Shown here one piece after another: positions 6,228 through 12,977 of a DNA stretch of 12,977 bases. This DNA comes from Tidjanibacter sp. (GTDB taxonomy: Bacteria; Bacteroidota; Bacteroidia; Bacteroidales; Rikenellaceae), in contig JAGBVY010000170.1 in assembly GCA_017630115.1 (NCBI GenBank), positions 1-12,977 of the forward strand. The letters run 5' to 3'. Each line of letters opens with the position of its first letter. The first letter of the stretch is position 1. A model generated the notes under the pieces. That model was given only the letters and a program-made list of their open reading frames with translations, had not been told where the DNA came from and searched no databases. The position numbers and the translations under genes are program-made.

Positions 6228-7145
6228 ATGATACAACAAGGAGTTGTTGTCGAGAGTACAGGAAGCTGGTATAAGGTTGATATTGAGGGTACTATCCACG
6301 ACTGCCGCACCCGAGGAAGGTTGCGCCTGAAAGGGGTGCGCTCCACCTCGCCCGTAGTGGTGGGCGATGTGGTCGATGTGGAGTGGTCCGACTCGGGCGA
6401 GGGCGCTATTGTTGGCATAGCCCCACGCCGCAACTACATCATCCGCCGAGCCTCCAACCTCTCGAAGGAGTCACACATCATCGCAGCCAACATCGACTGC
6501 GCCGCCGTTGTTGTGACCATAGCAGCCCCACTGACCGCACCCGAATTTATCGACCGTTTTCTGGTTACCTGCGAGGCCTACAAGGTGCCTGCCGTCATCA
6601 TACTCAACAAGATAGACTTGGCCCGAGAGCACCCCGAAGAGCTTGCTGCCTTCCACGAGATATATAGCTCGGCCGGCTATCGGGTCATCGAGTGTTCGGC
6701 CCTCACAGGCGAAGGGGTGGATGAGATTAAGCAGCTGCTTGGTGGCAAGACCACCCTGCTGGCCGGCAACTCGGGCGTGGGCAAATCGACCCTTGTGAAC
6801 ATCATCGAACCCTCGGCCGAGGCCAAGACAGGCGCCATATCGGAGGTCCACCTGCAAGGCAAACACACCACCACCTTCTCGCACGTCTATCCCCTCAGCT
6901 TTGGCGGCCGACTCATCGACACGCCGGGCATCAGGGGCTTTGGACTCATCGACATCAAGCACGAGGAGCTCTATCACTATTTCCCCGAGATTATGAAGGT
7001 GAGTCCCGAGTGTAAGTTCTACAACTGCACCCACACCCACGAGCCCCATTGTGCTGTAGTGGAGGCAGTTATGGAGGGCAGAATCTCTGCCAGCCGCTAT
7101 GAAAGCTACCTAAAAATGCTCGACGACGATGGCAAATACCGTTAG
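6228..7145 (+). CDS. rsgA: Ribosome small-subunit GTPase RsgA
   Basis: RsgA is a circularly permuted GTPase that helps 30S subunit maturation and requires GTP hydrolysis on the ribosome. The 305-residue product has the expected order: an N-terminal OB-fold (about 1-68), then G4 NKID (127-130) and a G5-like SALTG (157-161), followed by the Walker A/G1 motif GNSGVGKST (180-188) and G3 DTPG (231-234). The stretch KTGAISEVHLQGKHTTTF (200-217) holds the G2 switch threonines. The C-terminal zinc site reads Cys262-x4-Cys267-x-His269-x5-Cys275. All key residues are present and the length is typical. Its 3' end overlaps trmH by 17 nt, indicating translational coupling. Confidence 0.96.
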   Translation: MIQQGVVVESTGSWYKVDIEGTIHDCRTRGRLRLKGVRSTSPVVVGDVVDVEWSDSGEGAIVGIAPRRNYIIRRASNLSKESHIIAANIDCAAVVVTIAAPLTAPEFIDRFLVTCEAYKVPAVIILNKIDLAREHPEELAAFHEIYSSAGYRVIECSALTGEGVDEIKQLLGGKTTLLAGNSGVGKSTLVNIIEPSAEAKTGAISEVHLQGKHTTTFSHVYPLSFGGRLIDTPGIRGFGLIDIKHEELYHYFPEIMKVSPECKFYNCTHTHEPHCAVVEAVMEGRISASRYESYLKMLDDDGKYR

Positions 7146-7815
7146 AGATAAGAGCTGGTATGACCAGCGCATAGAGTACTTGGAGCAGTTTATGCTCCCC
7201 GAAAGAGCCGCAACAATGCGTCGTGTGGTGGCCGAACGCACACGCTATATGACTGTCTGCGCCGAGAACACCTTTCACCCCCAAAATGCCAGCGCTCTGG
7301 TGCGCCACTGCGAGGCTTTCGGTGTGCAGGAGTTGCACGCCATAGAGTTTTTGTGTGGCTTTCAGGCCAATCTGCACATTGTAAGGGGAACGGATAAGTG
7401 GGTGGATATATGCCGCCACAACACTACCCCCGAGACCATAGCCCTGCTCAAAGAGAGGGGCTACCGCATTGTGGCCGCCACACCACACACCAACGACCTC
7501 ACACCCGATAGTTTCGACGTCAGCCGAGGCCCCTTCTGCCTTATCTTTGGCACCGAGAAACAGGGCATTTCGCCCGAAGTTATGGCCGCTGCCGACGAGT
7601 TTATAAAGATACCGATGTATGGCTTTGTTGAGAGCCTCAATGTGTCGGCCTCGGCAGCCATACTTATCCAGAGCCTTGTGGAGAAACTCCACCGTAGCGA
7701 TGTCGATTGGCGCCTTACACCCGAGGAGCAGAGCCGCCTACTCTACTCGTGGATGCGCGAGAGCGTCAAGGACGACGAGGGTATTCTGCGCAAAGGCTTC
7801 GGCGAAGATTTCTAA
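7129..7815 (+). CDS. trmH: SpoU/TrmH-family tRNA 2'-O-methyltransferase
   Basis: This 228-residue SPOUT methyltransferase most resembles TrmH, which methylates the 2'-OH of G18 in tRNA using S-adenosylmethionine. Motif 1 reads PQNASALVR with the conserved catalytic Arg59. Motif 2 is FGTEKQGIS (140-148), and motif 3 is IPMYGFVESLNVSASAA (161-177), the knotted SAM-binding loop. The segment MTVCAENTFHPQNASALVRHCEAFGVQELHAIE follows E. coli TrmH closely. The C-terminal extension (about 188-228) fits TrmH better than the rRNA enzyme RlmB, which has an N-terminal L30-like domain that is absent here. The start ATG at 7129 lies within the rsgA 3' end; no better start exists downstream before motif 1. 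Assignment to Gm18 rather than another RNA position rests on similarity only. Confidence 0.85.
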   Translation: MANTVRDKSWYDQRIEYLEQFMLPERAATMRRVVAERTRYMTVCAENTFHPQNASALVRHCEAFGVQELHAIEFLCGFQANLHIVRGTDKWVDICRHNTTPETIALLKERGYRIVAATPHTNDLTPDSFDVSRGPFCLIFGTEKQGISPEVMAAADEFIKIPMYGFVESLNVSASAAILIQSLVEKLHRSDVDWRLTPEEQSRLLYSWMRESVKDDEGILRKGFGEDF

Positions 7816-7902
7816 ATTATTCCCACCCCACATACAACCCCACCCAAAGAGCTGACGAGGGGTAAAAAATGCCTTTGAGGAGGTTTTTTAGGAAAATTAT
7901 TT

Positions 7903-7910
7903 TATTTTTG
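7903..7910 (+). promoter_or_regulatory. Bacteroidetes -7 box for the glsA-glsB unit
   Basis: TATTTTTG matches TAnnTTTG in the AT-rich part of the 172-bp gap between trmH and glsA. A TTTG lies upstream at 7874-7877, 25 bases away, slightly longer than the usual spacing. The leader to the glsA ATG would be about 70 nt. The same area (7863-7890) contains a weak A-run/T-run hairpin that may partly end the trmH transcript. Confidence 0.5.
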
Positions 7911-7987
7911 CATATAATTCGGATTTTGCGGCTCGGCCCACACACCTCAATTGCCAGCCTCAAAAACAACTTAATGGAGAAATTATT

Positions 7988-8800
7988 ATGCAAATTGACA
8001 TTGAAAAAGTCCTTGCCAGCAAAGCTCCCAAACTTGCCAAAAAGTTGCCACGCTTTCTGCTTCGCTACCTCATACGCATTGTGCATCAGGAGGAGATAAA
8101 TCAGATTCTCGCCAAGCACGGCCAACTACCCCCTATTGAGTTTATTCGTGCCGCACTGAGCGATATGGGCGTGACCTACACCGTTCACGGTATGGAGAAC
8201 GTACCCACCGAAGGCCGCTACATCTTCGCCTCCAACCACCCCTTTGGCGGTATGGACGGTGTTATTTTGGCACAAGCTATTGCAGCTCGACTTGGTGGCG
8301 ACGTCAGGAGCATCAGCAACGACCTTCTGCTCTTCGTGGAGCCCCTGCGCCCCATATTTCTCCCCGTAAACAAGCACGGCAGACAGTCGCGCGAGGCTGC
8401 CCGTGTGTTTGAGGATACCTTCGCCGGCGACATCCCAATCCAAACTTTCCCTGCGGGCCTCTGCTCGCGTCGCATCAAAGGGCAGATTACCGACCTCGAA
8501 TGGAGGCCGAGCTTCGTCAAAAAAGCCCTCCAACACAAACGCGATATCGTCCCCGTATTTGTCGAGGGCAAACTCTCCAACCGCTTCTACCGCATAGCCA
8601 ACTGGCGCAAATTCTTTGGCATAAAGGTCAATATCGAGATGCTCTTTCTTGTCGATGAGATGTTCAAGCAGAAGGGTAAGTATATCTCTATCCACGTTGG
8701 CAAACCCATAACCCACGAAGAGTTGGCAGCAATGGCCGACACCCAAACGCGAGTAGAGGCAGTACGCAAGGCTGCCTACAAACTCAAACCCCACAAGTAG
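7988..8800 (+). CDS. glsA: PlsC-like O-acyltransferase, probable GlsA
   Basis: This 270-residue protein of the lysophospholipid acyltransferase superfamily is the probable homologue of Bacteroides GlsA, which adds a second acyl chain to the hydroxyl of an N-acylated amino-acid lipid to make glycine or serine-containing lipids. The catalytic block reads SNHPFGGMDG, with His84 and Asp90 separated by five residues rather than the four of classical PlsC. The third motif is FPAGLCSR (154-161) instead of FPEG. Both variants are, as I recall, usual in this OlsA/hemolysin-linked subfamily, so they identify the subgroup rather than indicate loss of activity. No signal peptide is seen; it is probably peripheral on the inner membrane, with a basic amphipathic N-terminus. 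glsB follows after 25 nt, and the pairing is the strongest support for the assignment. Confidence 0.8.
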   Translation: MQIDIEKVLASKAPKLAKKLPRFLLRYLIRIVHQEEINQILAKHGQLPPIEFIRAALSDMGVTYTVHGMENVPTEGRYIFASNHPFGGMDGVILAQAIAARLGGDVRSISNDLLLFVEPLRPIFLPVNKHGRQSREAARVFEDTFAGDIPIQTFPAGLCSRRIKGQITDLEWRPSFVKKALQHKRDIVPVFVEGKLSNRFYRIANWRKFFGIKVNIEMLFLVDEMFKQKGKYISIHVGKPITHEELAAMADTQTRVEAVRKAAYKLKPHK

Positions 8801-8825
8801 AACCAATTAGCAGTCAAGAAAAGAT

Positions 8826-9923
8826 ATGAAACAGATTATCAAACCCGTGTCGAGAGCCCTCCTGATGAAGGAGCTGAGTGAAGATTGTTTTTTGCGTGAA
8901 ACCAACCGTGCCGGCAACGAAATCTATATTGTCACGGCTGCCGAATGTCCCAATGTGATGAGGGAAATTGGTCGCCTTCGCGAGTGGGCCTTCCGCAGTG
9001 CTGGTGGTGGCACAGGCGAGTCGGTGGATATTGACGAGGAGGATTTGGCTCCCGATGGCTACAAGCAGTTGGTGGTGTGGGACCCCGTGGCCAAGGAGAT
9101 TGTGGGCGGCTACCGCTTTATCATCTGCGACAGCCCCGACCAGAAGCACCTCTCCACCGAGCACTACTTCCGATTTACCGATAGCTTCCGCAAGGAGTAC
9201 CTTCCCTACGCTATTGAGTTGGGACGTAGCTATGTTCACCCCAACTACCAAAGTACTCGTGCCAACCCAAAGAGCCTCTATGTTATGGACAACATTTGGG
9301 ATGGTCTGGGTGCAATCATAGTCAATCATCCCGACAAAAAATACTTCTTTGGCAAGGTGACTATGTATGGTCACTACAATGTGGAGGCACGCAATATGCT
9401 GATGTACTTCCTCCACAAACACTTCCCCGCCAAGGGCGAGCTGCTCGAACCCATCCACCCGCTCGATTTGGGCATCAACGTGGAGTCGATGGAGCGCCTC
9501 TTTACGGGCGAAGACTATGCCGAAGACCACAAGATTCTCCAACGAGAGCTCAAAGAGAGGGGCGAGTTTATCCCCCCAATGATTAGCTCCTATATGAACG
9601 TATCGCCCTCTATGATGGTCTTCTCTACCGTCATCAACCCCGACTTTGGCGAAGTGGAGGAGACGGGTATTATGATTACCATCCCCGATATGTATCCCCA
9701 CAAGACCGAGCGCCACACCAAAGGGCTTGAAAAGGGAGCCAAACCCTTCCGCAAGTTTTTGGACAACACAATGTTGGCTATCGACAATGTGGTTACGGGT
9801 AGGGCTGTATCGTCGGTTAAGGTGGCCCTGCGTCGCCGTCGCACTGAGCGCACCCGCCGCATTGAGCGCTCCGAGGCAACCAGCGAGGCTAAACCCAGAA
9901 AACAGACCACAAAAGAGGAGTAG
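8826..9923 (+). CDS. glsB: GNAT-fold N-acyltransferase, probable GlsB
   Basis: This 365-residue protein has the acyl-ACP-type GNAT fold of the OlsB/'putative hemolysin' family and is the probable GlsB, which N-acylates glycine (or a related amino acid) with a 3-hydroxy fatty acid in the first step of glycine-lipid synthesis. Visible family marks are the early REWAFRSAGGGTGESVDID block (about 52-70), VVWDPVAKEIVGGYRFI (83-99), and the core YAIELGRSYVHPNYQ (128-142) with Glu131-x-Gly-Arg. A C-terminal half continues to about residue 330. Residues 336-365 form a very basic tail (RRRRTERTRRIER followed by a Lys/Glu-rich stretch) that looks disordered and may bind membrane or nucleic acid. It sits directly behind glsA, and porX follows after a 106-nt gap. 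The amino acid used by this enzyme cannot be read from sequence. Confidence 0.82.
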   Translation: MKQIIKPVSRALLMKELSEDCFLRETNRAGNEIYIVTAAECPNVMREIGRLREWAFRSAGGGTGESVDIDEEDLAPDGYKQLVVWDPVAKEIVGGYRFIICDSPDQKHLSTEHYFRFTDSFRKEYLPYAIELGRSYVHPNYQSTRANPKSLYVMDNIWDGLGAIIVNHPDKKYFFGKVTMYGHYNVEARNMLMYFLHKHFPAKGELLEPIHPLDLGINVESMERLFTGEDYAEDHKILQRELKERGEFIPPMISSYMNVSPSMMVFSTVINPDFGEVEETGIMITIPDMYPHKTERHTKGLEKGAKPFRKFLDNTMLAIDNVVTGRAVSSVKVALRRRRTERTRRIERSEATSEAKPRKQTTKEE

Positions 9924-9939
9924 CACAAAGGGTTTTATT

Positions 9940-10008
9940 CTGGACCAACACAATAAAAAGGCTCAGGAGTCCATTTTATTGATGGTGGCACACGTTGTGT
10001 CGTTCCAG
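9940..10008 (+). other. Inverted-repeat region between glsB and porX
   Basis: In the 106-nt glsB-porX gap, 9940-9953 and 9995-10008 are complementary at 12 of 14 positions. An internal perfect 8-bp pair, caataaaa (9951-9958) with ttttattg (9974-9981), shares bases with the outer stem, so the two structures exclude each other. There is no T-run after either stem and no TAnnTTTG box. It may be a leader or processing structure ahead of porX, or simply a chance fold. Confidence 0.35.
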
Positions 10009-10029
10009 TAAAAACCTGCATAAAGCACA

Positions 10030-11592
10030 ATGAACAACGAGGTAAACATACTTTGGGTCGATGACGAGGTGGAGTTGCTCAAACCCCACATCCTTTTTCT
10101 GCGTGGCAAGGGCTACGAGGTGGACAGTTGCAACAACGGCTACGACGCTGTCGATATGGCCCGCACAACCCCCTACGACCTTATTATTCTCGACGAAATG
10201 ATGCCCGGTATGACCGGCTTGGAGACACTGCCTCACATCAAGGAGGTGCGCCCCTCCACACCCGTCATTATGGTCACCAAGAGCGAGGAGGAGAACATTA
10301 TGGACAAAGCCATTGGCTCCAAAATCGCCGACTACCTCATCAAGCCTATCAACCCCAATCAGGTGCTTCTGTCGATAAAGAAAAATGTCCACCGCGAACA
10401 ACTCGTAACGGAGCAGACTACGGCCGACTATCGTGCTGAGTTTGGGCGCATTAGCTCTTCGCTGGGCGAGGCTCGCAGCTTTGCCGACTGGGCGGCCATC
10501 TACCGCAAGATTGTCAGTTGGGAGATGGAACTCACCGAGTCGAGCGACCAGAGCATACGCGACGTGCTGGCCTACCAGAAGAGTGAGGCAAGTGTGGAGT
10601 TTGGCAAATTCGTCAAGCGCAACTACCTCTCGTGGCTTGGCGCCGACAGCAAAGAGCGCCCCACAATGTCGCACACCCTTATGCGTGAGCGCATCTTCCC
10701 CGAAGTTGAGCGCAAGGGCAATAAGGTAACTCTGCTTGTTATAGACAATTTCCGCTACGACCAGTGGCGCACCATCTGGCCTATGCTGTTGCCACTGTTT
10801 GACCTCCACAGCGAGGATTTCTATTGCAGCATCCTCCCCACCGCCACCCAATATGCACGCAACTCGCTCTTTGCGGGTCTTATGCCTCTGGCTATTGACA
10901 AAATGATGCCCGACAAGTGGCTCAACGACAACGAGGAGGGGGCCAAGAATAAGTATGAGGAGGAGTTTCTGCGTCGCCTACTGGCACGCTCGGGCAAGCA
11001 GTGGAAGCTCTCGTTCGACAAGCTCATCAAGCCCGAGGCGGGTCGCAAACTGATAGACAACTTCCAGAGGGTGCGCGAGGCCGACTTCTCGGTGATAGTC
11101 TATAACTTCCTCGACATACTCTCCCACGCCCGCACAGAGACCGAAATTATCCGCGAGCTGACCGAGGATGAGGCTGCCTTCCGCTCGCTGACACGCTCGT
11201 GGTTTGAGCACTCCGAGTTGCTGGTGATGCTCCGTATGCTCTCCGAGGCGGGCCATACGGTCATCATTACCTCCGACCACGGCACCACCAGAGTGGAGAA
11301 TCCTGTGAAGGTGCAGGGCGATAGGGAGACCTCGCCCAACCTACGCTATAAGACTGGGCGCAACTTGGCCTACAATCCTAAGGAGGTTTTTGAGATTACC
11401 CGCCCACAAGATGCACAACTACCGCAAGGAAATCTCACAAGTAGTTATATCTTTGCACTCGGAAAGGACTTTTTGACCTATCCGACCAATGCCAACCAGT
11501 TTATCCGCTACTATCGTGGTACATTCCAACACGGCGGCATCTCTATGGAGGAGATGATTGTGCCCTATATTGTGCTTACACCAAAAGCGTAG
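10030..11592 (+). CDS. porX: PorX-type response regulator with PglZ phosphodiesterase domain
   Basis: PorX is the Bacteroidetes regulator that works with the PorY histidine kinase to control type IX secretion and envelope genes, and whose PglZ domain is a zinc-dependent phosphatase/phosphodiesterase acting on nucleotide-type substrates. The 520-residue product has a receiver domain (about 5-120) with acidic Asp11-Asp12, phospho-acceptor Asp55 in ILDEMMPGM, Thr83 and Lys105 (YLIKP). A helical linker follows (about 125-225). The PglZ domain of the alkaline-phosphatase superfamily comes last: metal-ligand Asp239 in VIDNFRYDQW, nucleophile Thr271 in LPTATQYARNS, Asp416-His417 in SDHGTT and His501 in QHGGISMEEM. 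All are intact. No DNA-binding output domain is present. No porY or sigP gene lies in the window. It probably belongs to the glsA-glsB transcript, since no promoter box is visible before it. Confidence 0.95.
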   Translation: MNNEVNILWVDDEVELLKPHILFLRGKGYEVDSCNNGYDAVDMARTTPYDLIILDEMMPGMTGLETLPHIKEVRPSTPVIMVTKSEEENIMDKAIGSKIADYLIKPINPNQVLLSIKKNVHREQLVTEQTTADYRAEFGRISSSLGEARSFADWAAIYRKIVSWEMELTESSDQSIRDVLAYQKSEASVEFGKFVKRNYLSWLGADSKERPTMSHTLMRERIFPEVERKGNKVTLLVIDNFRYDQWRTIWPMLLPLFDLHSEDFYCSILPTATQYARNSLFAGLMPLAIDKMMPDKWLNDNEEGAKNKYEEEFLRRLLARSGKQWKLSFDKLIKPEAGRKLIDNFQRVREADFSVIVYNFLDILSHARTETEIIRELTEDEAAFRSLTRSWFEHSELLVMLRMLSEAGHTVIITSDHGTTRVENPVKVQGDRETSPNLRYKTGRNLAYNPKEVFEITRPQDAQLPQGNLTSSYIFALGKDFLTYPTNANQFIRYYRGTFQHGGISMEEMIVPYIVLTPKA

Positions 11593-11594
11593 TG

Positions 11595-11701
11595 GATAAT
11601 TGAAAGTTGAAAATTGAAAATTAGATTTAGGGCGTTAAACGTTTGACGTTAGATTTATAATTAGACTTAGGACATTAGACGTTAGACGTTTGACGTTAGA
11701 C
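11595..11701. repeat. Phased 7-nt repeat array between porX and tsaE
   Basis: The gap reads as fifteen consecutive heptamers in one phase: gataatt, gaaagtt, gaaaatt, gaaaatt, agattta, gggcgtt, aaacgtt, tgacgtt, agattta, taattag, acttagg, acattag, acgttag, acgtttg and acgttag. The unit agattta recurs exactly 28 bases (four units) apart. The unit sequence drifts from gaaaatt to acgttag while the 7-nt spacing is kept. No canonical promoter box is found, although tagattta (11622-11629) is one base off TAnnTTTG. Confidence 0.75.
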
Positions 11702-11709
11702 AAAGTAGT

Positions 11710-12126
11710 ATGAGAGAGATAAATGTAAATGGTTTGGGCGATTTGCCCGATGTGGCCGAGGAGATACTCGACGCACTTGATGGACGCAATGTGGTGGCCT
11801 TTTTTGGCGAGATGGGAGCGGGCAAAACCACTCTCATACGCGAGATTTGCGCCAAGATGGGTAGCGAAGATGTCGTCACAAGCCCCACCTTTGCTCTGGT
11901 CAATCGCTACGACGGCGCCGAGGGTAGGCCCATATTCCACTTCGACTTCTACCGCATCGAACGTCCCGAGGAGGCCTTCGATATGGGCTACGAAGAGTAT
12001 TTCGACTCGGAGGGGCTCTGCCTTGTGGAGTGGAGCGAGAGGATTGAGGAGCTGCTCCCCGACGACGTTATGAAGGTGACCATCGAGGTCCTCAGCCCCA
12101 CAAAGCGCACAGTCACAATCGACTAA
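11710..12126 (+). CDS. tsaE: tRNA N6-threonylcarbamoyladenosine ATPase TsaE
   Basis: TsaE is the small ATPase that activates the TsaB-TsaD complex in making t6A at position 37 of ANN-decoding tRNAs. The 138-residue product has Walker A GEMGAGKTT (33-41), the switch segment TSPTFALVNRY (58-68), HFDFYRI (77-83) with Asp79, and the C-terminal LVEWSERIEELLP stretch carrying conserved Trp108. Length and order are typical. As I recall, porX and tsaE are neighbours in other Bacteroidetes as well. It is separated here by a repeat-filled gap of 117 nt, which leaves open whether they share a transcript. Its partners tsaB, tsaC and tsaD are not in the window. Confidence 0.95.
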   Translation: MREINVNGLGDLPDVAEEILDALDGRNVVAFFGEMGAGKTTLIREICAKMGSEDVVTSPTFALVNRYDGAEGRPIFHFDFYRIERPEEAFDMGYEEYFDSEGLCLVEWSERIEELLPDDVMKVTIEVLSPTKRTVTID

Positions 12127-12188
12127 AAGGCTGCCTGACACCAACGAAAAACAAATTAAACTTTTCTAATAAACCAAATAGACGGTAG

Positions 12189-12788
12189 ATGATAAGAAAC
12201 GTAATTTTCGACCTCGGTGGCGTTGTTCTGGGTCGAGATTTCAAAAGACTTGGCGAGGTGTTGGGCAACACCTTTGCTTTCATTTCAGCCGACGAGGCCT
12301 TCCCTGAGTATTGGAGCGAATTCGATAGGGGCACCTACACACGCGAAGAGGTTACGGCAATGCTCGCCGAAGACTACAACCTAACCCTCGAAGATGCCAA
12401 CGACCAAGTTCAGAAGTTGCTCGAACTGCTCCAACCCATCCCAGAGACCGACAAACTCATACGCGAGTTGAAACAGGCAGGAATACGTTGCTATGTGCTT
12501 TCTAATATGTCTAAGGAGTTCTATGCCGAGCTCCTGAAATTCCCCGTGTTTGAGCTCTTCGATGGCGCTGTCATCTCCTATCAGGAGAGGGTAAATAAGC
12601 CCGACGACAAGATTTATGAGATTATTCTGGAACGCTACGGCTTAGTGCCAAGCGAGACGGTCTTCGCCGACGATAAGGTGGCCAATACCGAGGCAGCCTC
12701 ACGTTTTGGCATCCACACCGTCACCTACGACTGCAACGGCTCCGGCCCCGACGATGTTCGCAAAATAATCGCCCAAGAGTCGAAATAA
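12189..12788 (+). CDS. HAD-family phosphatase (subfamily IA, YihX-like)
   Basis: This 199-residue haloacid-dehalogenase superfamily hydrolase has all four motifs. Motif I is VIFDLGGVV with nucleophile Asp8, where the second Asp of DxD is replaced by Gly as in YihX-type sugar-phosphate phosphatases. Motif II is VLSNMS (103-108, Ser105), motif III is the Lys of VNKPDDKIY (Lys137), and motif IV is FADDKVANTEAA (Asp161-Asp162). A helical cap occupies about residues 15-85. Members dephosphorylate small sugar phosphates or nucleotides; the substrate cannot be told. FADD replaces the more common FIDD, a mild change. The gene follows tsaE by 62 nt and ends just before a strong terminator. Confidence 0.88.
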   Translation: MIRNVIFDLGGVVLGRDFKRLGEVLGNTFAFISADEAFPEYWSEFDRGTYTREEVTAMLAEDYNLTLEDANDQVQKLLELLQPIPETDKLIRELKQAGIRCYVLSNMSKEFYAELLKFPVFELFDGAVISYQERVNKPDDKIYEIILERYGLVPSETVFADDKVANTEAASRFGIHTVTYDCNGSGPDDVRKIIAQESK

Positions 12789-12792
12789 AAAT

Positions 12793-12831
12793 AAGAATCG
12801 CAGACCCACCACAAGGGTCTGCGATTCTTTT
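12793..12831 (+). terminator. Intrinsic terminator after the HAD gene
   Basis: A perfect 15-bp stem (12793-12807 with 12815-12829) closes a 7-nt loop accacaa and is followed by a T-tract at 12828-12831. It starts 4 bases after the stop codon. The opposite strand also has a T-run after the stem, so it could work in both directions. Confidence 0.92.
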
Positions 12832-12833
12832 AG

Positions 12834-12977
12834 TTGAGAGTTATTAGGGAGGTTAGGGAATAGGGGGTATAAACCCTATGAGGGATATGAGGCCCATTTA
12901 CTGAGTTTTCTGAGTTTACTGGGTTTACTGAGTTTACTAGGTCTTATGGGTCTTTCCCAGTCCTCCCAGTCCTCCCA
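12834..12977. repeat. Non-coding right edge: 9-nt tandem arrays
   Basis: After the terminator no gene is seen to the end of the window. Two heptamer-like units (gttgaga, gttatta) lead into ttaggga repeats spaced 9 bases apart (12844 and 12853). Five abutting nonamers follow at 12897-12941: tttactgag, ttttctgag, tttactggg, tttactgag and tttactagg. The edge ends with tcctcccag-type units (12961-12977) that run off the window. The array may continue beyond the end. Confidence 0.7.

Noticed and set aside
7863..7890. Terminator after trmH
   Set aside because: The stem is mainly an A7/T7 pairing with three G·C/A·T inner pairs and a two-base bulge; too weak to call and it overlaps the probable glsA promoter.
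8237..8260. Loss of the HX4D acyltransferase motif in GlsA (five residues between His84 and Asp90)
   Set aside because: To my knowledge the NHPxGGxDG form and the FPAG motif are normal for this OlsA/GlsA-type subfamily, so it is not evidence of inactivity.
8814..9953. 379-codon minus-strand open frame opposite glsB
   Set aside because: It covers glsB almost exactly in antisense, and its translation has no domain signature, whereas glsB has a clear GNAT-family core.
9976..10851. 291-codon minus-strand open frame opposite porX
   Set aside because: Antisense shadow of the porX receiver and linker region; no motif recognised.
11595..11701. Possible CRISPR array
   Set aside because: Repeats are 7 nt and abutting, without unique spacers of constant length, and no cas gene is present.
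12844..12870. TTAGGG-like runs suggesting telomeric repeats
   Set aside because: The units are 9 bases apart, degenerate and few; they belong to the local nonamer style and this is a bacterial chromosome region.

Overview
The window looks like chromosomal DNA from a gut-type member of the Bacteroidales, possibly Rikenellaceae (Alistipes-like). The evidence is a PorX-type response regulator with a PglZ domain, a lipoprotein-type TamA/BamA homologue (TamL), a GlsA/GlsB-like acyltransferase pair, TAnnTTTG promoter -7 boxes and few recognisable Shine-Dalgarno sites. The genus is a guess; the phylum-level placement is firm. I see no integrase, transposase, phage gene, CRISPR array, tRNA or rRNA.

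Layout. Positions 1-236 are non-coding and hold a nonamer tandem array (15-68), a heptamer array (70-97), a small terminator-like hairpin (95-119) and an 81-nt imperfect palindrome (129-209). dapF (lysine/peptidoglycan precursor synthesis) lies on the minus strand at 237-1034. A short divergent promoter region with two mirrored TATATTTG boxes separates it from a plus-strand series that fills the rest of the window: tamL (1114-3492) and a secreted GH2-family protein (3505-5541); then CvpA-family membrane protein (5676-6188), rsgA (6228-7145) and trmH (7129-7815, overlapping rsgA by 17 nt); then, after a likely promoter at 7903-7910, glsA (7988-8800), glsB (8826-9923) and porX (10030-11592); then tsaE (11710-12126) and a HAD-family phosphatase (12189-12788), closed by a strong intrinsic terminator (12793-12831). 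The last 146 bases are non-coding nonamer/heptamer repeat DNA.

Functionally, several genes concern the cell envelope: DapF feeds peptidoglycan, TamL is an outer-membrane assembly factor, GlsA/GlsB should make N,O-diacylated amino-acid lipids, and PorX is the regulator tied to type IX secretion and envelope signalling. RsgA, TrmH and TsaE are translation or tRNA-maturation housekeeping functions.

Two things stand out. First, the GH2 protein co-oriented with tamL has kept the fold but appears to have lost its catalytic nucleophile (Ser496 where the family has Glu) and the Asn before the acid/base Glu (Ser413), so it is probably a pseudo-glycosidase or has altered chemistry. Second, four of the non-coding gaps are built from strictly phased 7-nt and 9-nt degenerate tandem units, one running up to the cvpA start codon, with a 21-bp element shared in inverted orientation between distant gaps and a fragment of it lying inside the 3' end of dapF. 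I did not find a clearly new multi-gene system; most of the genes are ordinary core functions.
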